Below, piece by piece: positions 33,004 to 39,415 of a stretch of 39,415 nt of DNA (within the stretch, counting starts at the first letter, position 1; the number at the start of each line of letters is the position of its first letter). A program made the position numbers and the translations under genes. The DNA comes from Acidobacteriota bacterium (lineage in GTDB: Bacteria; Acidobacteriota; Vicinamibacteria; Vicinamibacterales; UBA8438). The notes beneath the pieces were generated by a model, which saw only the letters and a program-made list of their open reading frames with translations, was not told where the DNA came from and did not search any database. The DNA lies in NCBI GenBank assembly GCA_002726085.1, contig PBRZ01000119.1, positions 29,478 to 68,892 on the forward strand. The letters are read 5' to 3'.

Positions 33004-35088
33004 TCATTGCCGTTCTTCTACGGTGACCTGGCCGATCGCCCAGGGGTGGTCCGTGCAGTGATAGAGGAACGTGCCGACATCGTCCAGCGTGACGTAGGTC
33101 GACATCGCGGGTTCGATGGTGCCGGTGGTCCAGCTGCCGTCCCGAGCCGCAATCGTGTGCGCGGTCTCACCATTGTTAACGAATAACACCCGGGTCCCCC
33201 GGGTGACGAGCGCGCGTACCGGGTTGAACCGGTGCTCGTCGAATCCGTACCGGGTCCCGCCGACCATCCCCCTCACCCCCTCGATGAGCGCGGCGGTCTC
33301 GATCCGCCTCGTCGCCGTCGGGGCGGGCTGGGGCCGCTCGTAGCCTTCCCAGGGATCGAGCACCGGCTCCCCTCGCGCCGGGACCTCGCCGTCGAGCGTA
33401 AACGCCCACAGCTCCGGACCCATCGGGATGACGATGAACTGGGTTCCGTCGAGCCCGTAGGTGCTCGCCGGCCCGGGACGCGTCAGCACTCCGGTGGGAC
33501 TGGTGCGGAACGTCCAGGCCTTCTCTCCGGTCCGGGCGTCGTAGGCCTCCACCTGGCCCCCAGGCGAGCCCCGGAACATCAGACCGCCGGCAGTGGTCAG
33601 GGGGCCGCTCGTGCCGAGCCAGGACGCGGGCATCTCATGCTTCCAGACCACGCGGCTCGTCCGCGTGTCGACGGCGGCGATGATGCCGACCGGATCGGGC
33701 AGAGTGAGCTCGTTTTCGTCGAGCCTCCAGTGGAAGGGATCCTGGAAGCGCCGTGCGCGACCGACCACGGCCCGGCCCTGCGCGTAGATGTAGCCGGTGT
33801 CCGGGCTGAAGGACATCGGGGTAACGCGCACCCGTGGAATCGGCACGCCCGGGGCCACGATCGTGTGCTCGTTCACCATCGGCGGCGTGAAGCCGCTGCA
33901 GTTGAGCTCGAAGGGGGGCGGTACGCGGTCGCGCCAATAAGAGCAGTCCGGCAGGATGCTCTCGACACCCACGGGGAAGGGCTGGGTTGTCGCGGTGCGC
34001 TGGTAAGCGTCCTGCGGCACGTCCCGTTCCTCGATCGGAGTCAGCGGCTCGCCGGTCTCCCGATCAAAGAGGAAGAGGACGCCGTCGGCGCGCATCGCCG
34101 CGAGCGCCTTGCGCGGGGCCCCCGCCCCCGTGTCATGGTCGTAAAGCAAGAGCGGAGTCGCGATGTCGGCGTCCCAGACGTCGTGCCGCACCACCTGGTA
34201 GTGCCACCGGCGTTCCCCGGTCTCGATGTCGAGCGCGAGAACCGACGCGGTGAACAGGTTGTCGCCCGCCCTGATCTCCCCACCGAACATCGGCGCCGGA
34301 TTGCCGGTCGAAAAGTAGACCAGGCCGAGGTCGGGGTCTACCGTGCCGACCAGCCAGACGCCGCCGCCGCCCAGCTCCCACGAGTTCGAGTCCTGGGGCC
34401 AAGTGTCGTGCCCGAACTCGCCCGGCCGCGGCACGATGAAGAACGTCCACTGCGGCTCGCCGGTGTCGGCGTCGAGGGCGATAATGCGCCCCTGACCCCC
34501 GGTGTCACCGTTTGCCAGCCCGACGAAGACCCTGCCGCGCGCGTACATCGGCGCCGTGGTCACCGCCTCGCCCGCCTGCGGTGGGTCGCTTCCTACCATC
34601 TGCACCCACGCCAGCTCACCGGTCTCCTGGCGAAGGGCCGCCACCTGCCCGTCCCCCGTCCCGATGAACACGAGGCCGGCGCCCAGGCCCACGCCCTGCC
34701 AGGACGGCACCATGCCGGCGCCCTCGCCGGATTCGTCCGGCTGCCACCGCCACACCTGCTCGCCGGTCCGGGCGTTGACGGCAAAGACATTGGCGCCGCC
34801 GGTGAGATAGAGAACGCCGTCGAGGACCACCGGGGTCGCCCGCGACGCCGCACCGCCTGCGAGCCGCGTCACCCAGGCCCCGCCGAGCCGGTCGACGGTG
34901 TCCGTCGTGATCTCGGCGAGGGTCGAGTAGCGCGTGCCCGACCAGTCTCCACCGACGAGCGGCCAGTCCTGGGATGAATAGCCTCGTCCGCTCTCGGGAC
35001 CCTGCCCCTGCAGGTCTCCCGTCTGGGCGACGATCATGGCGAGGAGCATGGCGGCGATCACAGCGATGACACGGGCAGCAGACGACAT
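33004..35088 (-). CDS. PQQ-dependent dehydrogenase fused to a C-terminal cupredoxin-like domain
   Basis: The 694-residue periplasmic protein has a signal peptide (VIAVIAAMLLAMIVAQTG) and a PQQ propeller (about 35-590) of the methanol/ethanol dehydrogenase family, opening DWPLVGGDWSGTRYSTLAEI. The last 95 residues form a cupredoxin-like domain: FVNNGETAHTI (His644) and FLYHCTDHPWAIG (Cys678, His681). These match the His, Cys, His ligands of a type 1 copper site. The axial Met expected near 684-686 is Ala or Gly. In family members an electron-accepting cytochrome c is often fused here; a copper domain could do the same job. AAGGAG precedes the start. Confidence 0.88.
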   Translation of the reverse strand: MSSAARVIAVIAAMLLAMIVAQTGDLQGQGPESGRGYSSQDWPLVGGDWSGTRYSTLAEITTDTVDRLGGAWVTRLAGGAASRATPVVLDGVLYLTGGANVFAVNARTGEQVWRWQPDESGEGAGMVPSWQGVGLGAGLVFIGTGDGQVAALRQETGELAWVQMVGSDPPQAGEAVTTAPMYARGRVFVGLANGDTGGQGRIIALDADTGEPQWTFFIVPRPGEFGHDTWPQDSNSWELGGGGVWLVGTVDPDLGLVYFSTGNPAPMFGGEIRAGDNLFTASVLALDIETGERRWHYQVVRHDVWDADIATPLLLYDHDTGAGAPRKALAAMRADGVLFLFDRETGEPLTPIEERDVPQDAYQRTATTQPFPVGVESILPDCSYWRDRVPPPFELNCSGFTPPMVNEHTIVAPGVPIPRVRVTPMSFSPDTGYIYAQGRAVVGRARRFQDPFHWRLDENELTLPDPVGIIAAVDTRTSRVVWKHEMPASWLGTSGPLTTAGGLMFRGSPGGQVEAYDARTGEKAWTFRTSPTGVLTRPGPASTYGLDGTQFIVIPMGPELWAFTLDGEVPARGEPVLDPWEGYERPQPAPTATRRIETAALIEGVRGMVGGTRYGFDEHRFNPVRALVTRGTRVLFVNNGETAHTIAARDGSWTTGTIEPAMSTYVTLDDVGTFLYHCTDHPWAIGQVTVEERQ

Positions 35089-35495
35089 GGGGCTCTCCTT
35101 GCAGTGGTGAAACGAGTATCACTCCGCAGTGCGAAGACGTCAGCCGATCATACCTGTTGGTGTCGGTGGAAAGCCGATGCCGAAGGGCGGCGAACCGTGA
35201 CGGATCCGACGACGGAATAGGGGTCGAGTCCCCTTGGGGGGTTCTGGCTGGTGATTGCGCCCCCTTGAAGGTACCAGCCTTCGACCGTTGCTTGCCCCCG
35301 CCCTGACTTCACCAAGCTGTGTGACCACGGAACACCACGGTGACTCGCTCTCACCGGCGCTGCCCCGGCCGTTGTTCGCTTCTGGCATCGGAATCGTTGT
35401 TGTACAGCGAACGAAGAGAAAAGAAAACACGATGTGGCGACTGGGAACAGACTACCGACCCCGTCAGAAGCCAGATTCGAGGGAGGAAACTAACG
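35089..35495. other. 407-base intergenic region between divergent genes
   Basis: No gene is supported. It must carry promoters for the PQQ dehydrogenase (minus) and the 35496 gene (plus). GGCTGGT (35245-35251) and ACCAGCC (35273-35279) are inverted, and CCCCTTGGGG lies at 35230-35239. These may be parts of a structured RNA or protein site, but I recognise no known class. Confidence 0.45.
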
Positions 35496-36137
35496 ATGGC
35501 CATTGGAGAATCAGCAACCTGGCGGAACCTCAGCGCCACCGCCGGCGCCACGATCGGGGTTGTGGTCCTCTCGGCCTTACTTACGGTGCAACCAGCTCGC
35601 GCACAGGGCGGATGTGAGACAGGGGCGATTCCCTTGGCAACCGCATACATCCTCGGAATGCCGATGTACGCAATGTACATGGAGGAGAACCTGCAGAGCT
35701 ACGTCACCAAGAACAGTGCGCACTTCGTATCGGGCGGAGACGCCATTCGATGCGCGCACCTCCTGTCCGCGGCCCTCATGAATAGCTCGCTTGCATCGTA
35801 CGATCCAGACGCCCTGAGGAGCCGGGACGAGGCCAACGCCAGACTCGGGGCACTAGGGATCTCGCCCGGGACACCCGTAATGAGCGCGTCGGCTGCGTTT
35901 TTCATGATGGGACAACAGATCTCCCGACTCGCGGCGGTCCTGCCGACCGCCGCTCGTGGTGGCCCGCTGCAGAGCCACTTGACTCAAGAGCAGGTCTTCG
36001 CCGCTCAGCTGCTCACATCGCTGCTGCAGGACCCAATCGTCAGAGCCTCCTTCGCGCAGGTCGAGCCCCTTGTACGCGCCGCTGCAGAAGCAGAGCTCCG
36101 GCTCTTGTTGTCGATTGCCGCGGGCGCTACGGGTTGA
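35496..36137 (+). CDS. Secreted protein of unknown function
   Basis: The 213-residue protein has a signal peptide (VVVLSALLTVQPARAQG). The mature part is mainly helical, with Cys in GGCETGAIP and IRCAHLL that could pair, and a long C-terminal helix ending LRLLLSIAAGATG. I do not recognise a family. GGAGG lies 9 bases before the ATG. The two genes that follow on the same strand are close and also encode envelope proteins. Confidence 0.7.
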   Translation: MAIGESATWRNLSATAGATIGVVVLSALLTVQPARAQGGCETGAIPLATAYILGMPMYAMYMEENLQSYVTKNSAHFVSGGDAIRCAHLLSAALMNSSLASYDPDALRSRDEANARLGALGISPGTPVMSASAAFFMMGQQISRLAAVLPTAARGGPLQSHLTQEQVFAAQLLTSLLQDPIVRASFAQVEPLVRAAAEAELRLLLSIAAGATG

Positions 36138-36196
36138 GGCAGGCGCCCGGTGAGCGGAGATCTCGGCTCAGCCGACCACTGTAAGAGGAGCGACAC

Positions 36197-36811
36197 GTGA
36201 GCAGCCAAGAGCTGGTGGTCCTGGTCATGCGGATGCTGGAACGGATCCTTGCCGTCGGGATCGGCGGTCTCACGGTCTATCTGGGGTTCAGGCTCTTCGT
36301 CCTACTCCCGACTCAGAGCACCAGCGAAGGGAAGATTGAGCTTCCAGGCTACTCGGTGGTGCTCAGCAAGGTTGGCCCGGACGTCTTCTTCATGGCGTTC
36401 GGAGTCTTTCTCCTGTACCAGAGCTTCTCGATGCGCATTCAAGTCGGGGAGAACGGCTTCGTGGGCGCAACTTCCAGCATCGGCAGTGTGCCCCTGTTGG
36501 AATCGGCATCGCCTGAACCCCTTGCGTCGCCACAGCAGCTCGCCCGCCTTCAGCGCAACCTCCAGGTGTTGAACTGCGCGAAAGCCCGGCTCGACACCAT
36601 CAGCGGCGTGCTGCCTGAGGAAGAGGTCGTACGCGCCATTCGGGACGCCAAGCTCGCCCTGCTTCAGGATGCTTGGATGACGGGTCTGTGGGGCGAGCAG
36701 GCGGCCTTCGTTCACTGGGCACACTGGAACGATGGCGAGGTGAATAGTCAGGCGCTAGAACTCTACCAGGGCGCGATGCCCGGCTGTGCAATCTCTCCCG
36801 AAGGACAATGA
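36197..36811 (+). CDS. Membrane protein of unknown function
   Basis: The 204-residue protein has two membrane segments: ILAVGIGGLTVYLGFRLFVLL and VFFMAFGVFLLYQSFSM, with a short loop between. The rest (about 85-204) is soluble and contains CAKARLDTI and HWAHWNDGE. No known family was recognised. The GTG start has GAGGAG 7 bases upstream. It lies 59 bases after the preceding secreted protein and 12 bases before the peptidase gene, so an operon is likely. Confidence 0.72.
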   Translation: MSSQELVVLVMRMLERILAVGIGGLTVYLGFRLFVLLPTQSTSEGKIELPGYSVVLSKVGPDVFFMAFGVFLLYQSFSMRIQVGENGFVGATSSIGSVPLLESASPEPLASPQQLARLQRNLQVLNCAKARLDTISGVLPEEEVVRAIRDAKLALLQDAWMTGLWGEQAAFVHWAHWNDGEVNSQALELYQGAMPGCAISPEGQ

Positions 36812-36823
36812 GGCGAGGATTAG

Positions 36824-37801
36824 ATGAGATTCCGACCTACAGTATTGCTCGCCGTCTTGCTCGGCGTTGCTGGCACTTTGTCGACTCGTGGCGGTACCGC
36901 TCGGGCCGCGAGGTTCGAGTCCATGTACTCGGCAGCCGAACTCGAGCAGGCGGCCGCCAACTACCGGCCCAACCTTCGCGGCGTGTGGCTCGAGGACCTC
37001 GGAAACGAGCTCACGCCGGCGGAGCGCCGAGCAGCAGCATGCGCGAGTCTGCATCTACCGCTCCGCGGCCAGAACAATCATCCGTTCGATTTCTACGCGA
37101 ACACGGCCACTGGCGAGGTGACGGTACCGATCCGAGCAGTCAAATTCTTCGACGACCTCGCGATTGCAGTCGCCTGGTTGGAAAGTCAGGGATGCGACAC
37201 TCTATCTGCGTTTGATTACGTGAGCATGATGCGCTACCAAAGTCCGGCCTCGCTTCCGGGCGGACGATTCCCGACTCCCCGACAGGTGCTCGGCCTGCCA
37301 CGCAACGTCCTGTCCAACGCGTTCGTCGTCGACGTGTCTCAAAAGACCCTGAAGTCGACCGTCTATTTCCTCATGGCACACGAGCTTGCTCACGTCATGT
37401 ATGAGCACGCCGGATATGAGTCGATCAGCGCCACTGTTGCTCAGAGACAGGAAATTGAAGCAGACCAGTTCGCCTTGCAGGTCATGCGACGAATCGCCGT
37501 GCCCCCGGCGGGGTTAGCGGTCTTCTTCGCGGCCGTCAGCCGCGTGGATCCGGAGCAGACACGGACGCACCCGCTCTCGTCAGACCGCCTAGGTATGGTC
37601 GCCACCTACATTCGCGAAAACGCAGGAGCCTTTACACGCGTTCAGCGCGATCCTGGCTCCTGGCTGCCTCGCATCCAGGACATGGCGAGGGAGATCGACC
37701 GCCTTGCCAGGCTGCTCGACGACCCCGACGTTCGAGCACTCCAGAGACGAAACGGGTCAGGCAAAACGTTCGCGAGTCTCCAATCCAGCTGCTCGGCCTG
37801 A
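36824..37801 (+). CDS. Secreted HExxH metallopeptidase, M48-like
   Basis: The 325-residue protein has a signal peptide ending STRGGTARAA. The zinc motif MAHELAHVMYEH (His186, Glu187, His190) is followed by QEIEADQFALQVM (Glu210/Glu212, possible third ligand) and by HPLSSDRLGMV, the M48-type HPxSxxR block. M48 enzymes act on envelope proteins. The gap between HExxH and the Glu motif is short (20 residues), as in secreted BepA-like members. The N-terminal 100 residues are unrecognised. It is the third gene of a probable operon. Confidence 0.82.
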   Translation: MRFRPTVLLAVLLGVAGTLSTRGGTARAARFESMYSAAELEQAAANYRPNLRGVWLEDLGNELTPAERRAAACASLHLPLRGQNNHPFDFYANTATGEVTVPIRAVKFFDDLAIAVAWLESQGCDTLSAFDYVSMMRYQSPASLPGGRFPTPRQVLGLPRNVLSNAFVVDVSQKTLKSTVYFLMAHELAHVMYEHAGYESISATVAQRQEIEADQFALQVMRRIAVPPAGLAVFFAAVSRVDPEQTRTHPLSSDRLGMVATYIRENAGAFTRVQRDPGSWLPRIQDMAREIDRLARLLDDPDVRALQRRNGSGKTFASLQSSCSA

Positions 37802-37900
37802 CAGACTTTTCCAGCCGAACGGCGGCTGTCCCTACCGAAAACTGGCTACTTGTTGTGGTCGTTGCAGTTACGCGCGGAGACTGAAACGGTCCGCCGCAGC

Positions 37901-37987
37901 ATGACCGCGCTGCTCGTCGCCCTGCTCGCTGCCTCCCGGTCGTCCGTTCGGTCACGCCTCGAGTCTCCGAGAGGCTGTTCAGGTTAA
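37901..37987 (+). pseudogene. N-terminal remnant of an integrase-core transposase
   Basis: The frame reads MTALLVALLAASRSSVRSRL and stops 8 codons later. It resembles the hydrophobic and basic start of integrase-core (IS481-like) transposases common in acidobacterial genomes. The catalytic core is absent. The match is short and remembered rather than searched. Confidence 0.35.
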
Positions 37988-38007
37988 TCGTCGACGTCGG
38001 CGATCTT

Positions 38008-38030
38008 GGGGGGGGGGCAGCGGACCCCCC
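38008..38030 (+). other. Ten-G run with facing six-C run
   Basis: GGGGGGGGGG (38008-38017) and CCCCCC (38025-38030) can form a GC stem with a 7-base loop, about 70 bases before the 38100 gene. Length changes by slippage or assembly error are possible here. Confidence 0.5.
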
Positions 38031-38099
38031 GGTTCGGACTCTCCGATCCATCGTACAATTGGGCGCAAACCTGTAGCGAACGAGCCTAGGAGGTCTTCG

Positions 38100-38618
38100 A
38101 TGCGAATCCTCAAGTGGCTGGCTGGCGCGATCGGCGTCGCGCTGCTCGCGGTGGTGGTGCTGGTGATCGGCGCACGCTTCGGGGACGGCCCGATCGCGAT
38201 CATTCCGGGTGGACCGCTGGAATCGGGTGAACGGGTCACCAGTGCCGAGCCGGACTGGACGTTCGCCCGCGACATCATGGAGATGGAATTCCAGCTTGTC
38301 GAGCCACCCCGATCGCGGACGACCTGGCTTCAAGTACACGACAAGAAACTGTACATCGTCAGCGGATACATGAACTCGACGCTCGGCCAGATCTGGAAGC
38401 AGTGGCCCGCGCAAGCGCTGCAGGACGGCCGTGCAGTGATCCGGATCGACGGCAAGCGCTATGAGCGCCAGCTGGTGCGAATCCTCGACGACCGGCCCCT
38501 GCTCGAAGCGATCGCGGCCGAGGTGAACCGCAAGTACGGCGCGGGGCTGAGCGCCGACATGGCGGAGTCGGGGGACACGTGGTTCTTCGCGCTCGAGCCG
38601 CGGCTCCAGACGCAGTAG
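38100..38618 (+). CDS. Membrane-anchored protein of unknown function
   Basis: The 172-residue protein has one N-terminal membrane segment (WLAGAIGVALLAVVVLVIGA) followed by IAIIPGGPLESGE. The outer part has a compact beta-rich pattern (TTWLQVHDKKLYIVSGYMN, GRAVIRIDGKRYERQLVRIL) and ends TWFFALEPR. The layout recalls small FMN-binding split-barrel proteins, but no cofactor motif was identified. AGGAGG lies 7 bases before the ATG; TACAAT at 38054-38059 may be its -10 box. Confidence 0.72.
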   Translation: MRILKWLAGAIGVALLAVVVLVIGARFGDGPIAIIPGGPLESGERVTSAEPDWTFARDIMEMEFQLVEPPRSRTTWLQVHDKKLYIVSGYMNSTLGQIWKQWPAQALQDGRAVIRIDGKRYERQLVRILDDRPLLEAIAAEVNRKYGAGLSADMAESGDTWFFALEPRLQTQ

Positions 38619-38688
38619 GCGACGCTGAGCCCACGCGATCGGACCACCTCCCACGCCGATCTAGTTTCTGGTAGGGACACCGATCAGC

Positions 38689-39332
38689 GGCGTTGGTGCG
38701 CGAATACTGCTCGTCCGTTACACCCACTGGCGATATCCTTGGAGTTCCGACACCGGAACGAACACGATCGTTGGCATGAAGTCGCGAGTCCACCCGAAGG
38801 ACAAGACGAAGTACCACGGCGGGAATTGGCCGGAGTACGAGCGCGCACTCGTCCGGTGAGGCGGCATCACGTTCTGGCTCTCCTCCGACGCGATTACCGC
38901 ATGGACACCGGTCGCGCGTCACTGCAGATACTACCTACGACACGATCGCGACCAACGAGGCCGCGCGTGTCCGTGGCGCGACGGTCGTGGTGCCACCGAC
39001 GAGGACCGCCGCAGTGTTTCGGGGGAGACCCCTGGCGAGCGCTCGCGACCACACCATTCTGCGGGTCAAGAAGGTCGGGCGCTGCCAATGGAAGAAGGAG
39101 GCGCGCTACCACCGGCAGGCGCGCGTGGACAACGCCTTCTTCAGGTACAAGTCGATCATTGGCGACCGGCTTCGCGCTCGACATCCGATGGCCCAGGACA
39201 CTGAAGCCGCGATCGCGTGCAACATCCTGAATCGCATGACCGAGCTCGGTCGGCCAGCCTCGTCTGCGATCGGTCCGTGAAGCCGTCGGGTCAGGGCGGT
39301 TGTCGCTGCTCTCCCGTTGATGCACCAACGCC
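38689..39332 (+). mobile_element. Decayed IS5-like insertion sequence, 644 bp
   Basis: GGCGTTGGTGC (38689-38699) and GCACCAACGCC (39322-39332) are exact 11-base inverted ends enclosing a broken IS5-type transposase gene. A complete element would be about 1.1-1.2 kb, so some 500 bp are lost. No clear target duplication flanks the ends. Confidence 0.65.
38776..39280 (+). pseudogene. Broken IS5-family transposase gene
   Basis: The N-terminal part reads KDKTKYHGGNWPEYERALVR, a TGA stop (38857-38859), then GGITFWLSSDAITAW. After a frame change, YDTIATNEAARVRGATVVVP and the C-terminus GRCQWKKEARYHRQARVDN, FFRYKSIIGDRLRARHP, CNILNRMTELGRPAS follow from 38936. These are typical of IS5-type DDE transposases. 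The middle with the first catalytic Asp residues is missing. Confidence 0.82.
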
Positions 39333-39415
39333 GAATCCGAGGCTCGTGCCTGGTTGGATCGGGCTGTGAAGCAAGCCGTAGAGGTGATCAACTCCAAGGA
39401 TTCGGAAGAGCTGAT
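39333..39415 (+). CDS. Possible gene fragment cut by the IS element, runs off the window
   Basis: The frame beginning directly after the right IS end encodes ESEARAWLDRAVKQAVEVIN and continues open to the window end. No start codon lies between it and the stop at 39318. It looks like the inside of a helical protein whose 5' part was lost at the insertion. Only 27 residues are visible, so this is tentative. Confidence 0.25.

Noticed and set aside
33232-34977. 581-codon open frame on the plus strand
   Set aside because: It lies fully antisense to the PQQ dehydrogenase, has no family pattern, and is explained by third-position GC bias of the real gene.

Overview
The window reads as a GC-rich chromosomal segment of an Acidobacteriota bacterium, most likely class Vicinamibacteria. 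This is inferred from family content, not from a marker gene. The signs are ADOP-type MacB/FtsX permeases with a PadR regulator, a VWFA-related protein of the acidobacterial type, many PQQ-type beta-propellers, YtcJ-like amidohydrolase, SMP-30, M28 peptidase and interspersed 'GGTAGCAAGGGCCT' palindromes. No rRNA, tRNA or CRISPR array was seen.

Layout. 2-1474: 3' part of a hybrid histidine kinase. 1456-5104 (minus): cupin, PQQ-like propeller and amidohydrolase, probably one operon. 5226-10083 (plus): ADOP permease, metallo-beta-lactamase-fold hydrolase, Asp-box propeller and an overlapping MoaD/ThiS protein. 10196-13830 (minus): GNAT acetyltransferase, PQQ dehydrogenase, SMP-30 lactonase. 14117-19436 (plus): a tight four-gene set. 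19533-23376: M28 peptidase, HU-like protein, FMN glutamate-synthase-like protein. 23679-27582: an eroded patch with VWA remnant, pentapeptide protein, PadR, a truncated ADOP permease cut by an 80-bp IS-end hairpin, two receiver proteins and a VWA protein. 27840-32527: PQQ-like propeller, CAP-domain protein, a cluster of zinc-ribbon membrane proteins with a decayed fourth copy, two tiny minus-strand membrane proteins, a Sel1 protein. 33004-35088 (minus): PQQ dehydrogenase fused to a cupredoxin-like domain. 35496-37801: three unknown or poorly known envelope proteins ending with a HExxH peptidase. 37901-39415: transposase remnants, one hypothetical protein, a decayed IS5-like element and a gene fragment.

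The most unusual part is 14117-19436. A PAS sensor domain with a kinase-style signalling helix is joined to a methyltransferase resembling histamine N-methyltransferase. It is followed by an asparagine-synthetase-like amide ligase without the glutaminase cysteine, a radical SAM enzyme with an extra C-terminal cysteine cluster, and an FAD enzyme of halogenase-like fold without the halogenase WxWxIP motif. Together they look like a small biosynthetic or modification pathway of unknown product. The individual folds are supported by visible motifs; the joint pathway is inference.

Much of the rest is secreted or periplasmic oxidative and hydrolytic metabolism, in which most gene products carry signal peptides or lipoprotein signals.
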